The position numbers and the translations under genes are program-made. A stretch of DNA of 64,000 nucleotides from Streptococcus ruminantium (lineage in GTDB: Bacteria > Bacillota > Bacilli > Lactobacillales > Streptococcaceae): contig NZ_AP018400.1 in assembly GCF_003609975.1 (NCBI RefSeq), positions 508,501 to 572,500 on the forward strand, given 5' to 3'. A model generated the notes under the pieces. It saw only the letters and a list, made by a program, of their open reading frames with translations, was not told where the DNA came from and did no database searches. Positions 37,914 through 48,649 of the stretch are shown one piece after another (within the stretch, counting starts at the first letter, position 1; each line of letters opens with the position of its first letter).

Positions 37914-39111
37914 CGGTAGTAGGTATTGGAAGCAGAACTTGAAGATAGCCTGGTTAGGAAATTTCCTGACAGGAACTAGTTTTACCTTGGTGATGCCTTT
38001 TATTTCGGTTTTTGTGGAAGAACTGAAGGTGGCGCCGGGACAAGTGGAGTACTATGCTGGTCTGGCTGTGTCGGCTAATGCCTTGGCAGCGGCTCTGATG
38101 GCACCTATCTGGGGGAGTTTAGCGGATCGTTATGGACGTAAACCCATGATGGTGCGGGCAGCTTTTGCTATGATTTTTACTATGGGGGGGATGGCTTTTG
38201 TACCTAACGTTTTCTGGTTGATCGTCCTGCGTGTTTTAAATGGTGTTTTTACAGGTTACATTCCAAATGCAACAGCCTTAATTGCTAGTCAGGTTCCTAA
38301 GGAAAAGACGGGCTATGCTCTTGGCACCTTATCAACGGGAGCCGTTGCCGGAAACTTAATCGGACCGACTCTTGGTGGTATCTTAGCAGAGATGTTTGGG
38401 GTTCATACGGTATTCTTGCTGGTTGGTCTTCTTTACGCCCTAGTGGTTATTCTGACAATTTTCTATATCCGAGAGGACTTTGTTCCGGTCAAAAAAGGTG
38501 AGGCGATGTCCATTCGGGAAGTTTTGGTGCAAGTGAGAGACCGACAAATGTTGGTTGGTCTTTTTATCACTTCCATGATTATTATTGCGGCTGCTCAGGC
38601 AGTTGTACCTATTCTGACTCTCTATGTTCGGCATCTGGGACAAACGGATAATCTACTCTTTGTAGCAGGCTTCATTATTTCTTTGCCGGGGATGGCATCC
38701 TTGGTGACATCGGGGCATTTGGGGAAAATTGGGGATCGAATTGGCAATCACCGACTTTTGTTGCTGGCTTTAGCCTATAGTCTTTTAATCAACGTTTTCT
38801 GTGCTTTTGCGACTAGTCCTTTTCAGTTGGGTTTGCTTCGTTTTCTGTATGGTTTTGGAACAGGCGCCCTTTTGCCTTCTGTCAATTCGCTTCTAACGAA
38901 GTTGACTCCTAGGGAAGGTATCTCAAGAATTTTTTCCTACAATCAACTTTTTAACAATCTAGGCTCTGTTGTGGGACCAATGATGGGGTCAGCGGTGGCT
39001 GCTCACATGGGCTACAACTGGGTATTTTATCTATCTAGCGGCCTAGTCTTGTTCAATCTTATCTGGTCCTTGATCAATTTTAGAAACTACTTGAAAGTAA
39101 GGGATATTTAG
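37906..39111 (+). CDS. pmrA: MFS multidrug efflux transporter, PmrA-like
   Basis: A 401-residue major facilitator with twelve predicted helices. The MFS motif '[16 protein letters not shown]' lies between helices 2 and 3, with motif C-like '[14 protein letters not shown]' in helix 5. The position after coaE and before rpmG matches pneumococcal pmrA, linked to fluoroquinolone and dye export. The substrate range here is inferred. Confidence 0.88.
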   Translation: MDDGSRYWKQNLKIAWLGNFLTGTSFTLVMPFISVFVEELKVAPGQVEYYAGLAVSANALAAALMAPIWGSLADRYGRKPMMVRAAFAMIFTMGGMAFVPNVFWLIVLRVLNGVFTGYIPNATALIASQVPKEKTGYALGTLSTGAVAGNLIGPTLGGILAEMFGVHTVFLLVGLLYALVVILTIFYIREDFVPVKKGEAMSIREVLVQVRDRQMLVGLFITSMIIIAAAQAVVPILTLYVRHLGQTDNLLFVAGFIISLPGMASLVTSGHLGKIGDRIGNHRLLLLALAYSLLINVFCAFATSPFQLGLLRFLYGFGTGALLPSVNSLLTKLTPREGISRIFSYNQLFNNLGSVVGPMMGSAVAAHMGYNWVFYLSSGLVLFNLIWSLINFRNYLKVRDI

Positions 39112-39260
39112 TGAGAGTTAAAATCAATTTACAATGTTCAGAATGTGGTAGTAAGAATTACTTGACTAGTAAAAATGCTAAGACCCATCCACAGAAGATT
39201 GAGGTGCTAAAATACTGTCCAAAAGAGAGAAAAGTGACTCTTCACCTTGAATCTAAATAG
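39111..39260 (+). CDS. rpmG: Ribosomal protein L33
   Basis: A 49-residue L33 starting at GTG, which shares one base with the stop codon of pmrA. The sequence opens [17 protein letters not shown] and ends KVTLHLESK. The first zinc pair, CSEC (9-12), is intact, but the second pair is reduced to C36-P-K-E39, so zinc binding is probably lost or weak. Streptococci carry several L33 paralogs, and this position before secG is typical. Confidence 0.9.
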   Translation: MRVKINLQCSECGSKNYLTSKNAKTHPQKIEVLKYCPKERKVTLHLESK

Positions 39261-39266
39261 TTTTTA

Positions 39267-39275
39267 TGGTATAAT
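39267..39275 (+). promoter_or_regulatory. Extended -10 promoter of secG-rnr-smpB
   Basis: TG-G-TATAAT, 32 bases before the secG start. Confidence 0.65.
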
Positions 39276-39306
39276 GTCAGAAGTTATTGTAGAAAGTGAA
39301 AAAAAT

Positions 39307-39540
39307 ATGTATCAAGCATTATTAACAATTCTGTTGATTTTATCTGTTATTTTGATTGCAGTGATCTTTATCCAACCAGCTAAAAACCAGTCTAGCAATG
39401 TCTTTGACTCTTCTAGTGGTGCTTTGTTTGAGCGGACAAAGGCACGTGGTTTTGAGGCGGTTATGCAGCGTATTACAGCTATCCTTATTTTCCTTTGGAT
39501 GTTGGATGCGCTCGCACTTGTTATCATTTCAAGTAAGTAG
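39307..39540 (+). CDS. secG: SecG preprotein translocase subunit
   Basis: A 77-residue membrane protein with two helices (about 2-22 and 54-74) separated by the cytoplasmic loop 'SSNVFDSSSGALFERTKARG', characteristic of SecG. It helps SecYEG insertion and secretion. The start is ATG 39307. It is the first gene of the secG-rnr-smpB set. Confidence 0.95.
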   Translation: MYQALLTILLILSVILIAVIFIQPAKNQSSNVFDSSSGALFERTKARGFEAVMQRITAILIFLWMLDALALVIISSK

Positions 39541-39546
39541 ATAAAT

Positions 39547-39578
39547 CAGACTGGGACTTGTTCTTGGTCTATTTTTTT
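39547..39578 (+). terminator. Weak terminator or attenuator between secG and rnr
   Basis: AGACTGGGA can pair with TTCTTGGTCT using several G-T pairs, followed by ATTTTTTT. Partial termination would uncouple secG from rnr-smpB. Confidence 0.45.
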
Positions 39579-39590
39579 AGTAAAGGTATC

Positions 39591-41960
39591 ATGAAAAACG
39601 AAATTATTAACTATATCAAAGAAGTTGGTCCAGTGACCATGGGTCAGCTAGCTGATCAGTTCGGTGCTAGTTCCGCAAAGGATTTTACCGGTTTGGTTAA
39701 GCTGGTTTCCAGCATGGAAGGCCACCGTAAGTTGATCTTTGACAATGCAGGTCGGATTGCTTTGCCGATGCCAAAAAGAGTGAAAAATCAGGTGACCTTG
39801 CAGGGGATTTTCCGTGCACATAAATCAGGATTTGGATTTGTGACGATTGATGAGGAGGAAGATGATCTCTTTATTAGCCGCGATGATGTCCATTTTGCCA
39901 TTGAGGGTGACCGAGTGGAAATTGCTATTAAGAAGGTAGCTGATCGGCTCAAAGGGACAGCTGCGGAAGCGGAGGTTATTGATATTCTGGAGCACAGCTT
40001 GAAAACAGCGGTGGGGCTAATCATCTTCGATGAGGATAAGCCTGAATATGCTGGCTATATCAAGTCTAAAAACCAAAAGATTACCCAGAAGATCTATATT
40101 AGGAAGTCACCTCTGGTATTGACCGGAACAGAAATCCTAAAGGTTGACATTGAAGCTTATCCAAGCAAAAAACGAGATTATTTTGTAGCAACCATTCGTG
40201 ATGTGGTAGGGCACAAGGACGATGTAGGAATTGACGTGCTGGAAGTTTTGGAATCTATGGATATTGTCTCTGAGTTTCCAGATGAGGTATTAGCAGAGGC
40301 AGATCGTGTGCCAGAATGTCCATCAGAATCGGACTTTGTGGGGCGTTTGGACCTGCGTGATGAGGTGATTTTTACCATTGATGGTGCAGATGCTAAAGAT
40401 TTGGACGATGCAGTTCATATCAAGCAACTCAAGAATGGTAATATGGAATTAGGTGTCCATATTGCTGATGTCAGCTATTATGTGACCGAGGGATCTGCTC
40501 TGGATCAAGAAGCCATCAAGCGAGGGACTTCTGTCTATGTGACTGACCGAGTGGTACCTATGTTGCCAGAGCGCCTGTCAAATGGAATCTGCTCACTCAA
40601 TCCAAATGTAGATCGCTTAACCCAATCTGCCATTATGGAAATCGACCGTAAAGGTAAGATTGTGAAGCACTGGATCGGTCAGTCAGTTATCAAGACGAGC
40701 TTTCGCATGACCTACTCGGATGTTAATGACATGATTGCAGGGGATAGGGAAAAGTTAACCAAATATAAGGCTATCGCACCGAGTGTGGAACTTATGGTTA
40801 AACTTCATGGGACATTGGAAACGATGCGCTACAAGCGCGGTGCCCTTAATTTTGATACAGCAGAAGCCAAAATTATTGTCAATAAGGAAGGGTTACCTGT
40901 CGATATTCAGCTTCGTCAGCGTGGAATTGCCGAGCGAATGATTGAGTCTTTCATGTTAGCAGCTAACGAATGCGTTGCCGAGCACTTTGCTCAGTTGAAT
41001 CTTCCTTTCATTTATCGGATTCATGAGGAGCCTAAGTCGGATAAATTGCAGAAGTTCATTGACTATGCAACCAGTTTTGGCTTGGCTGTTTACGGGACAG
41101 CTAATTCGATTAGTCGGGAGACTCTTCAGGAGTTGATGGAGCGAGTCAAAGACGAACCTTATGCGGATGTGCTGAACATGATGTTGCTCCGTTCCATGCA
41201 GCAGGCACGTTATTCGGAACACAACCACGGTCACTATGGTTTGGGAGCAGCGTTTTACACTCACTTCACTAGTCCCATTCGCCGTTATCCAGACTTATTG
41301 GTTCACCGTATGGTGCGAGAATATGGACAAAATCCTGCGGAGAAGGCTGAGCATTTTGAACAGGTCATTCCTGAGTTGGCTAAATCGTCTTCAAGTTTGG
41401 AACGTCGTGCTATTGATGCTGAACGAGAAGTTGAAGCAATGAAAAAAGCTGAGTTTATGCAGGAATTTGTCGGTCAGGAATTCGATGGTGTCGTATCAAG
41501 TGTGGTTAAATTTGGTCTTTTTGTCGAATTAACAAATACAGTTGAAGGACTGATTCATATCACCAATCTTAGTGAATACTACCAGTTTCATGAGCGAACC
41601 TTGACCTTGCAGGGTGAGAAGTCGGGTCGTGTCTTCCGTGTTGGTCAGCCGATTCGTATCAAGCTTATGCGGGCGGATAAGATGACTGGAGAGATTGATT
41701 TTGCTCACGTTCCGTCTGAGTTGGATAGTATCGAAAAAGCCTCAAAAGCTAAGCGGAGGGCAACTGGGCATTCCAACCGTGATCGTGATGATCGGTCAGG
41801 GAGAGGACGGGGGAAGAACCGCAAGAAAGAAGCTAGTGATCGCGATAGCTCTCGTCATAAGTCAGCAAAAGACTACAAGTCTAAGAGCGGAAAGTCAGCT
41901 AGGAAAAAGAAACCATTTTACAAGGAAATTGTGAAAAAGAATAGGAAGACAAGGAGGTAG
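39591..41960 (+). CDS. rnr: Ribonuclease R
   Basis: A 789-residue 3'-5' exoribonuclease. In order there are an N-terminal winged helix, cold-shock domains ('[15 protein letters not shown]'), the RNB catalytic domain with '[18 protein letters not shown]' (Asp cluster), an S1 domain ('[15 protein letters not shown]') and a long basic tail rich in Lys/Arg/Ser from about residue 720. It degrades structured RNA and works with SmpB-tmRNA, whose gene follows 2 bases later. AAAGG lies before ATG 39591. Confidence 0.96.
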   Translation: MKNEIINYIKEVGPVTMGQLADQFGASSAKDFTGLVKLVSSMEGHRKLIFDNAGRIALPMPKRVKNQVTLQGIFRAHKSGFGFVTIDEEEDDLFISRDDVHFAIEGDRVEIAIKKVADRLKGTAAEAEVIDILEHSLKTAVGLIIFDEDKPEYAGYIKSKNQKITQKIYIRKSPLVLTGTEILKVDIEAYPSKKRDYFVATIRDVVGHKDDVGIDVLEVLESMDIVSEFPDEVLAEADRVPECPSESDFVGRLDLRDEVIFTIDGADAKDLDDAVHIKQLKNGNMELGVHIADVSYYVTEGSALDQEAIKRGTSVYVTDRVVPMLPERLSNGICSLNPNVDRLTQSAIMEIDRKGKIVKHWIGQSVIKTSFRMTYSDVNDMIAGDREKLTKYKAIAPSVELMVKLHGTLETMRYKRGALNFDTAEAKIIVNKEGLPVDIQLRQRGIAERMIESFMLAANECVAEHFAQLNLPFIYRIHEEPKSDKLQKFIDYATSFGLAVYGTANSISRETLQELMERVKDEPYADVLNMMLLRSMQQARYSEHNHGHYGLGAAFYTHFTSPIRRYPDLLVHRMVREYGQNPAEKAEHFEQVIPELAKSSSSLERRAIDAEREVEAMKKAEFMQEFVGQEFDGVVSSVVKFGLFVELTNTVEGLIHITNLSEYYQFHERTLTLQGEKSGRVFRVGQPIRIKLMRADKMTGEIDFAHVPSELDSIEKASKAKRRATGHSNRDRDDRSGRGRGKNRKKEASDRDSSRHKSAKDYKSKSGKSARKKKPFYKEIVKKNRKTRR

Positions 41961-41962
41961 AC

Positions 41963-42430
41963 ATGGCTAAGGGTGAGGGCAATGTGATTGCACAGAATAA
42001 AAAAGCTCGTCACGACTATACCATTGTGGATACGGTAGAAGCGGGGATAGTGTTGACAGGAACGGAAATCAAATCCATTCGTGCAGGACGAATCAACCTT
42101 AAAGATGGTTTTGCTCAGATAAAGAATGGTGAAGCTTGGTTGGTCAATGTCCATATCGCTCCCTACGATGAGGGAAACATCTGGAATCAAGAACCGACTC
42201 GGACTCGAAAGCTCCTCTTGCGGAAGAAGCAGATTGAATCACTAGGTAATGAGGTTAAGGGGACAGGGATGACCCTTGTTCCTCTCAAAGTTTACATCAA
42301 GGATGGTTTTGCTAAGATCTTAATTGGCCTTGCTAAAGGTAAACACGATTATGACAAGCGAGAGTCCATCAAACGTCGTGAACAGGACCGGGACATCAAG
42401 CGAACGATGAAATCCATCAATAGTAGATAA
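41963..42430 (+). CDS. smpB: SsrA-binding protein SmpB
   Basis: A 155-residue protein that delivers tmRNA to stalled ribosomes. Typical segments are '[20 protein letters not shown]', '[20 protein letters not shown]' and the basic C-terminal tail '[14 protein letters not shown]'. AAGGAGG precedes ATG. It pairs functionally with RNase R immediately upstream. Confidence 0.97.
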   Translation: MAKGEGNVIAQNKKARHDYTIVDTVEAGIVLTGTEIKSIRAGRINLKDGFAQIKNGEAWLVNVHIAPYDEGNIWNQEPTRTRKLLLRKKQIESLGNEVKGTGMTLVPLKVYIKDGFAKILIGLAKGKHDYDKRESIKRREQDRDIKRTMKSINSR

Positions 42431-42646
42431 AACTAAAAGAAGTTGGAGATGGTTTTCTTTTTAGATGAAGATAAATGTTCTGATTCAAAAAAACTCTGTC
42501 TATGTAATATTTGACAAAGATTTTTCTTTGTGTTAAAAATGAGACGAGAAGATGAAGTACGGTAACAGTTGGGTTTGATTAAGAAGAGAAAGCGAATTTC
42601 TGGGCAGTGTCACATACAGGTCTGTAAAAAAGACTTGGGGTTCTGA

Positions 42647-42901
42647 TGTGTCAGGTTTATTGACTCAAAAAGCTTAGAAATAAATCAAGAAATTAGACGA
42701 GCAAGTTTAATATATTTTACTCGTTTTAGATTGAAACATGTTTGGATAGAGCGAACAGACTTAGATAACATAGCAGAGGCTAAAGGAACATAGGTTTTAA
42801 AAATAGTGTTATCGCATTGGCGAAATAGACTAATTTGTTATATTCAAGATAACAAAATGATTGTTTCTGGTTTTGAAGTTACTCACTGTAAAGAAGCTTA
42901 A
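42647..42901 (+). pseudogene. Possible decayed gene between smpB and tehB
   Basis: One frame is open for about 48 codons, then TAG at 42791, then about 35 more codons ending 'IVSGFEVTHCKEA' and TAA. It has no start and no recognised family. The rest of the 530-base gap (42431-42646 and 42902-42960) shows no gene or clear hairpin. Confidence 0.3.
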
Positions 42902-42960
42902 AAATAATAGTTCATGAATTTAACTATAAAATAATGAATAAATAATAGATTGGAGCCAGT

Positions 42961-43821
42961 ATGACAGTTTTAGTCCCTTATAGACGAATGCCGGTTTGGA
43001 ATCAAGAAACGGTTCCCCAACATTTTTTGACCAAGCACAATACTAAAGTTGGTACTTGGGCAAAAATTAGGGTTTTGAATGGACGGATTAAGTTTGAGTT
43101 AATGTCTAATGCTAATGAAGTCTTAGGCGAGTTTGTCTATGTCTCAACAGATGATATTCCAATGATAGAACCTCAGGTTTGGCACCGTGTGACATTGTTG
43201 ACAGAGGATACAGAGTTTTTCTTAGAATTTTTCTGTAGTCCGGAGGATTATTTTGCCAAGAAGTATGACTATACTCGTACGCATTCGGAAGTCTTGGAGG
43301 CCTTGAATATTATTGAGCCTTGTAAGGTATTGGACCTGGGCTGTGGACGTGGTCGTAACAGTCTCTATCTTGCTCAGCGTGGTTTTGATGTGACAGCTGT
43401 GGATAAAGATGAGTCAAGCATTCAGACACTCTTACAGGTTAAAGAGTTGGAAGATTTGGATTTGCAGGTCGGTTTCTATGATATTAACTCCGCTAGTTTA
43501 GAGCAAGATTATGACTGGATTATTTCAACGGTCGTTTTCATGTCCTTAGAGCGTGGCCAGGTACCAGCTATTATCCAGAATATGCAGGAGCAAACACGAA
43601 GTGGTGGTTATAATCTGATTGTGGCAGCCATGGATACAGAGGATGCACCTTGTCCCGTGGATTTTTCTTTTACTTTTGGAACAGGCGAGCTGAAAGAGTA
43701 CTATCGTGATTGGAAATTCATCAAATACAATGAAAATTTTGGTCACCTTCATAGACGGGATGAAAATGGGAATTTTCTCAAAATGCGTTTTGTGACCATG
43801 CTAGCTCAAAAAACGAAATAA
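42961..43821 (+). CDS. tehB: TehB-like SAM-dependent methyltransferase
   Basis: A 286-residue protein with an N-terminal domain (about 1-85) found in long TehB proteins and a C-terminal methyltransferase with the SAM motif 'VLDLGCGRGRNSLYLAQRGF' (about 122-141). TehB can methylate tellurite and similar compounds in vitro; the natural substrate is unknown. It follows smpB as in other streptococci, though here 530 bases separate them. Confidence 0.92.
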   Translation: MTVLVPYRRMPVWNQETVPQHFLTKHNTKVGTWAKIRVLNGRIKFELMSNANEVLGEFVYVSTDDIPMIEPQVWHRVTLLTEDTEFFLEFFCSPEDYFAKKYDYTRTHSEVLEALNIIEPCKVLDLGCGRGRNSLYLAQRGFDVTAVDKDESSIQTLLQVKELEDLDLQVGFYDINSASLEQDYDWIISTVVFMSLERGQVPAIIQNMQEQTRSGGYNLIVAAMDTEDAPCPVDFSFTFGTGELKEYYRDWKFIKYNENFGHLHRRDENGNFLKMRFVTMLAQKTK

Positions 43822-43829
43822 AATATTTT

Positions 43830-43843
43830 TGAAAGCACTTGCA
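43830..43843. promoter_or_regulatory. cre-like CcpA site at the dipeptidase promoter
   Basis: TGAAAGCACTTGCA fits the cre consensus TGnAAnCGnnnnCA with one mismatch (CA for the central CG). It overlaps the predicted -35, so catabolite repression of the dipeptidase gene is plausible. Confidence 0.45.
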
Positions 43844-43857
43844 TAGCAAGTGTTTTT
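43834..43857 (+). terminator. Terminator of tehB
   Basis: CACTTGC-ATA-GCAAGTG followed by TTTTT. It overlaps the promoter and cre-like site of the next gene. Confidence 0.75.
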
Positions 43858-43867
43858 GAGTTACAAT
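43839..43867 (+). promoter_or_regulatory. Predicted promoter of the dipeptidase gene
   Basis: TTGCAT, 17 bases, TACAAT. The -35 falls within the terminator hairpin of tehB. Confidence 0.5.
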
Positions 43868-43910
43868 GTAGGTGTAAATGGGTAAACACACTATAGGAAA
43901 GGAGAAGTCT

Positions 43911-45785
43911 ATGAAAAAGACTTTTATTCGCATTGCAACATTTCTGATGTTGGTTTGCCTATTCCCTACCCAGATTGTCCAAGCCTGTGCGGGCTTTATC
44001 ATTGGGAAAGGATTGACAACAGACGGTTCTGTCCTTTATGGTAGGACGGAGGATTATCCATATTCACCGGATAACGGGGCGCACAATAAAAACTATATTG
44101 TTGTCCCAGCAAAAACCTACGCAGAAGGTGAGATGTTAACGGATGAGGCATTTGGTTTTACTGCACCACATTTGGCAAATGAATTTAAATATACATCAAC
44201 ACCTGATGCGGCGCGTGGTGATGGTTCCAACGGTAATTTTGGTGCACATGGCTTTAATGAAAAAGGTGTCTCTATGTCAGCTACTGTGACAGCCATTCCA
44301 AATAAAAAAGTGTTGGCTGTGGATCCACTTGTAAAATCTGGGGGATTAGGAGAGTCCATTTTAGTTGACTATGTGCTGCCTCGTGTTTCAACCGCTCGTG
44401 AAGGAATTGAATTGATTGCTAAGACAATCGATGAAAAAGGTTCAGCGGAAGGTAATATTGTTGTGATCGCCGATAAGAACGAAGTCTGGTATATGGAAAT
44501 TTTGTCAGGTCACCAATATGTTGCCATCAAATTCCCAGAAGACAAGTATGCTGTTTTTGCTAACACTTACTATTTAGGTCATGTTAATCTAGCAGATAAG
44601 GAAAATGTGATTGCTTCATCTAAAGTGGAAGAAGTAGCTAAGCAAGCTGATAGCTACGCTACCGTAGATGGTCAATTCCACATCGCCAAGTCCTATGGAC
44701 CCGAAACTTATGCAGAAGGAGATCGTTCTAGGACGTATGCTGGTATCACACTGCTGGATCCACAAACTCCAGTAACCTATGGCGATGCAGTCTATGACTT
44801 ACTGCGTCAGCCGACAGATCCAAGTCGTCGCTTTGGTCTACAGGATGTTTTTGTCTTGCAACGCAATCGCTTTGAGCATCTTCCTCAATTTCGTCCAGAT
44901 GATGAAGTCGGGAAGAAAAAACAAGGCGATAATGGGGAAAATGATCAAGCAGCAGATGCAACCTACAAGTACGCTCTTGGTAATGAGAACGTCATCAATG
45001 CCCATGTCTACCAAATAAAAGACAGCTTACCATCAGCCTTTGGTGGCATTGTATGGCTAGGGTTAGGTCAGACTCGGAATACTCCTTATGTACCTTTCTA
45101 TGGCATTGTAACAGATACTCACGAAGCTTTTAAACCGCGTACGGCGACTTATGACACAACTTCTTGGTACTGGACTGTTCAGAATATTGATAAGATGGCA
45201 ATGGCTCACCCAGAGTTATTTGGCAAATCTATTCAAGAAAAGTGGATTGCTCTTGAAAAGGAATGGATTGCTCAACAAGCGGCTTTAGATACCCAGTATG
45301 CAGGTTTATCTGATGAGGCAGCTCTTGCGCAGGCAGGAAGCATTACAGCAGATACCTTGGTACGGGCAGATGAAATTTTTAAACAGTTAAAAGCAGTAGA
45401 AGCTGAGATGAAAGCTAAAATTGAGTCAGCGACTACTCCATCATCTAGTACAGAATCATCGTCTAGCGCAGAATCATCATCCAGTACGGTGCCATCATCC
45501 AGTGTAGAATCATCAAGTACTACAGTGTCATCTACAAGCACTGGTACGAGTACAAACCAGTCTACTATAGTGAGCTCAGACAAAGGAGGAGTAACAACTT
45601 CGTCTAGTATTGGTGCAGGAACAAGTGTTCCTTCATCAAATAAGAAAGTGAGTGCTACGACTAAAAAAGGAAAATCCATTCTTCCAAGCACGGGTGAGCA
45701 GGTCAGCATACTCTTAATTGCTCTAGGAGTGGTAGGTATCCTAGTAGTCATTTTCCTCAATCGTAAAAAATCTGACAAAGATTGA
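43911..45785 (+). CDS. Cell-wall-anchored C69 family dipeptidase
   Basis: A 624-residue protein with a signal peptide (about 1-25) that ends directly before C26-A-G-F, the N-terminal nucleophile cysteine of C69 (PepD) peptidases. The catalytic domain (about 26-500) contains 'GRTEDYPYSPDNGAHNKNY' and 'DKNEVWYMEILSGHQYVA'. A Ser/Thr-rich stalk (about 505-590) leads to LPSTG (591-595), a membrane helix and a basic tail. Most PepD enzymes are cytoplasmic, and this wall-linked form would act outside on peptides. AAAGGAG precedes ATG 43911. Confidence 0.92.
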   Translation: MKKTFIRIATFLMLVCLFPTQIVQACAGFIIGKGLTTDGSVLYGRTEDYPYSPDNGAHNKNYIVVPAKTYAEGEMLTDEAFGFTAPHLANEFKYTSTPDAARGDGSNGNFGAHGFNEKGVSMSATVTAIPNKKVLAVDPLVKSGGLGESILVDYVLPRVSTAREGIELIAKTIDEKGSAEGNIVVIADKNEVWYMEILSGHQYVAIKFPEDKYAVFANTYYLGHVNLADKENVIASSKVEEVAKQADSYATVDGQFHIAKSYGPETYAEGDRSRTYAGITLLDPQTPVTYGDAVYDLLRQPTDPSRRFGLQDVFVLQRNRFEHLPQFRPDDEVGKKKQGDNGENDQAADATYKYALGNENVINAHVYQIKDSLPSAFGGIVWLGLGQTRNTPYVPFYGIVTDTHEAFKPRTATYDTTSWYWTVQNIDKMAMAHPELFGKSIQEKWIALEKEWIAQQAALDTQYAGLSDEAALAQAGSITADTLVRADEIFKQLKAVEAEMKAKIESATTPSSSTESSSSAESSSSTVPSSSVESSSTTVSSTSTGTSTNQSTIVSSDKGGVTTSSSIGAGTSVPSSNKKVSATTKKGKSILPSTGEQVSILLIALGVVGILVVIFLNRKKSDKD

Positions 45786-45870
45786 ATCATTCTTCTTTTG
45801 TGAGTAAATAGATTGGGAGCAAAAGAGTTTCAGTTTAGAAATTGAACCTAATCAGCTAATAAAGTAATTC

Positions 45871-45927
45871 AGAAAGCGAACAAATTTGGAATGTTTATCA
45901 AACTGAATTCCAATCTGTTCGCTTTTT
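45871..45927 (+). terminator. Palindromic terminator; copy 2 of a dispersed element
   Basis: The GAAAGCGAACA and TGTTCGCTTT arms with an inner TTGGAAT/ATTCCAA stem end in T's. It is an inverted copy of the element at 19313-19369. Confidence 0.8.
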
Positions 45928-46013
45928 ACATTTTACTATCTTGCTTCTCAGTATTGCATTTTTTGGGGGCAATTATTGGGATCGGATTCATTCCCATTTT
46001 TTAATCAAAATCA

Positions 46014-46057
46014 TTTACAAATGTAGTCAAAATGTGTACGATATGATTACAAATGTA
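46014..46057 (+). promoter_or_regulatory. copA: copA promoter with two cop boxes
   Basis: -35 TTTACA (46014-46019), 17 bases, -10 TACGAT (46037-46042). TACAAATGTA occurs twice, at 46016-46025 overlapping the -35 and at 46048-46057 just after the -10. Both fit the CopY operator consensus TACAnnTGTA and are 32 bases apart. CopY-type repression relieved by copper is expected. Confidence 0.85.
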
Positions 46058-46073
46058 GTCAAAGGAGTTTAAA

Positions 46074-48548
46074 ATGAAGAAAGCAAGCTACTCAGTTGAA
46101 GGAATGACTTGTGCTTCCTGCGCTATGACAGTAGAGAAAGCTGTAGGGAAGTTAACAGGGGTGGAGCAGGTTGGTGTGAATATAGCCACTGAGAAATTGA
46201 CTCTTACCTACGATGCAGAACTCCTAAGTTTTGAAGACATTAGCCAGACGGTTGAAAAGGTAGGCTACCGTTTAGTTGATAACTTGGTGACAGAAACCTA
46301 TCTGATAGAAGGAATGACCTGTGCTTCCTGTGCCATGATGGTAGAAAAGACCCTTAGAAAATTAGAAGGTGTAGAAGAAGTCAATGTTCATTTGGTTACA
46401 GAAAAAGTAAGAATCCGTTACGATCGAGACCAGCAAAATCTAGCTAGTTTAGAGGCTGCTGTCAAAAAAGCAGGTTATAAACTGGTCTGGCAAGCATCAG
46501 AGAGAGAGAAAGAAATGAAAAAAAAGCTGACTAAGCAAGAAATTCTGTGGAATCAATTTATCTGGTCAGCCTTATTTACTCTTCCTTTGCTTTATATATC
46601 TATGGGACCTATGTTGCCGTTTGGTGGACTTCCTTTGCCAATTTGGCTCCATCAGCCTTTATTCTATACCACCAGTCAATTGATCTTGCTTTTGCCAGTC
46701 CTTTATATCGGTCGCAGTTTTTTCAAAAAAGGCTTTAAAATGCTCTTTCAGGCCCATCCCAATATGGACTCTCTGATTGCCGCAGGGACCAGTGCAGCTC
46801 TTCTTCAAGGGATGTTGATGCTTGGTTTTCTTCTATCAGGCAGAGAAGTACCTATGCATGGTCAGCATCCGGACTTGTATTTTGAATCGGCCGCAGTTAT
46901 ATTGACTTTGATTACCCTAGGAAAATACTTTGAAGCTAGATCCAAGGGACAAACTTCTGAAGCTATAAAAAAACTGATGAATCTAATCCCTCAAACAGCT
47001 CAAGTTTTACGTGAAGGGCAAGAAATGCAGGTTTCGATTGATCAAGTCCTAGTAGGAGATAGATTGATTGTTCGACCAGGTCAGCAGGTTCCTGTGGATG
47101 GCAAAGTCCTAGAGGGACAGACCAGAGTGGACGAGTCCATGTTGACAGGGGAGAGTCTACCGGTCAAGAAAATGGTAGGAGATACTGTTTTTGGTGCTAC
47201 TCTTAATCAACAGGGAGCCATTCAAATGCAGGCAACCAAGGTTGGTCGTGATACAACTTTGTCCCAGATTATTCGCTTGGTAGAGGAGGCACAGGGGACT
47301 AAAGCTCCCATCGCCAAACTTGCTGACCAAGTATCAGCAGTCTTTGTTCCTATCGTTATGGGGTTGGCACTATTATCTGGTCTAACTTGGTATTTTCTAG
47401 GGCAAGAATCTTGGATATTCTCCCTGACTATTTCAATTTCTGTTCTGGTTATTGCCTGTCCCTGTGCTTTAGGCTTAGCAACGCCGACTGCCATCATGGT
47501 TGGTACGGGAAAGGGAGCAGAAAACGGGCTACTCTTCAAATCCAGCCAAGCTATAGAAGCTTTGCAGCAGGTGGACACCCTTATTTTTGACAAGACTGGC
47601 ACCATTACCGAGGGGCAGCCCCAAGTGGTAGCCATTCAGCTTCTAGCGGATAAAAATCGAGAACAAGTCCTTCAACTTGCAGCAAGTAGCGAACAGTTTT
47701 CAGAACATCCCTTGGCTCAGGCTCTCCTTCAAACTGCAAAAGAGGAGTCTATTGCCTTGCTAGCGGCAACAAATTTTCAGGTACATGCTGGCCGTGGTCT
47801 TTCAGTGACAATAGCAGAGCAGACTATTCACTTGGGGAATGAACGTTTGATGAGTGAACAGGAAATTGAGCTTGGGGAAGGTCGTGCAGTAGCGGAACAA
47901 TTTGCAAAAGAAGCTAAGACGCCAGTATTTTTAGCAGCTAATAAGGAACTCTTGGCGGTTATTGCAATCGCTGACCGAGTGAAGAAGACCAGTCAAGAGG
48001 CTATACAGACCCTAAAAGCTATGGGCTTAAAAGTGGTTATGTTAACAGGAGATCATAAAAAAACAGCACAAGCCATTGCCAAAGAAATAGGGATTGAGCA
48101 GGTTATTAGTCAAGTGTTACCTGATGATAAGGCCAATCAAGTTCGACTCTTGCAAAGTCAAGGAAAATGTGTAGCCATGGTGGGGGATGGCATCAATGAT
48201 GCTCCAGCCCTAGCTCAGGCGCAGGTAGGCATCGCTATCGGTTCGGGCACGGATATTGCCATTGAATCCGCTGATGTAGTTCTCATGCATAGTGATATGT
48301 TGGATGTCATCAAAGCCATCAAGCTTAGTCAAGCAACCATGCGGACAATTAAACAAAATCTTTTTTGGGCCTTTGCCTATAATGTTGTCGGTATACCTAT
48401 TGCTATGGGATTACTATACCTTTTCGATGGTCCTTTGCTAAATCCTATGCTTGCAGGTGCAGCAATGAGTCTGAGTTCCGTATCCGTAGTGCTTAATGCT
48501 CTGCGTTTGAGGAGTATGAGACTGGAGATTCAAGCTTTTAAGAAATAG
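46074..48548 (+). CDS. copA: Copper-exporting P1B-type ATPase
   Basis: An 824-residue pump. It has two N-terminal metal-binding domains with CASC motifs (C13/C16 and C83/C86), about eight membrane helices, the actuator motif 'LTGES', the transmembrane CPC motif in '[13 protein letters not shown]', the phosphorylation site 'DKTGT' and '[11 protein letters not shown]'. It exports Cu(I). AAAGGAG precedes ATG 46074. No copY or copZ gene adjoins it, although the cop boxes show CopY control, so the regulator must be encoded elsewhere. Confidence 0.95.
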   Translation: MKKASYSVEGMTCASCAMTVEKAVGKLTGVEQVGVNIATEKLTLTYDAELLSFEDISQTVEKVGYRLVDNLVTETYLIEGMTCASCAMMVEKTLRKLEGVEEVNVHLVTEKVRIRYDRDQQNLASLEAAVKKAGYKLVWQASEREKEMKKKLTKQEILWNQFIWSALFTLPLLYISMGPMLPFGGLPLPIWLHQPLFYTTSQLILLLPVLYIGRSFFKKGFKMLFQAHPNMDSLIAAGTSAALLQGMLMLGFLLSGREVPMHGQHPDLYFESAAVILTLITLGKYFEARSKGQTSEAIKKLMNLIPQTAQVLREGQEMQVSIDQVLVGDRLIVRPGQQVPVDGKVLEGQTRVDESMLTGESLPVKKMVGDTVFGATLNQQGAIQMQATKVGRDTTLSQIIRLVEEAQGTKAPIAKLADQVSAVFVPIVMGLALLSGLTWYFLGQESWIFSLTISISVLVIACPCALGLATPTAIMVGTGKGAENGLLFKSSQAIEALQQVDTLIFDKTGTITEGQPQVVAIQLLADKNREQVLQLAASSEQFSEHPLAQALLQTAKEESIALLAATNFQVHAGRGLSVTIAEQTIHLGNERLMSEQEIELGEGRAVAEQFAKEAKTPVFLAANKELLAVIAIADRVKKTSQEAIQTLKAMGLKVVMLTGDHKKTAQAIAKEIGIEQVISQVLPDDKANQVRLLQSQGKCVAMVGDGINDAPALAQAQVGIAIGSGTDIAIESADVVLMHSDMLDVIKAIKLSQATMRTIKQNLFWAFAYNVVGIPIAMGLLYLFDGPLLNPMLAGAAMSLSSVSVVLNALRLRSMRLEIQAFKK

Positions 48549-48649
48549 TCACTTTCCCATTTCTGTCTTTTTTTAGTTAGCTACTGACTTTTATTTTCTG
48601 ATGGATTTTAGAAATGAATCAAATTAGTGGATAATATTTTCAAAAACGC

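Noticed and set aside
45272..45790. 172-codon minus-strand frame across the dipeptidase stalk
   Set aside because: It is an artefact of the Ser/Thr-rich repeats read on the opposite strand.
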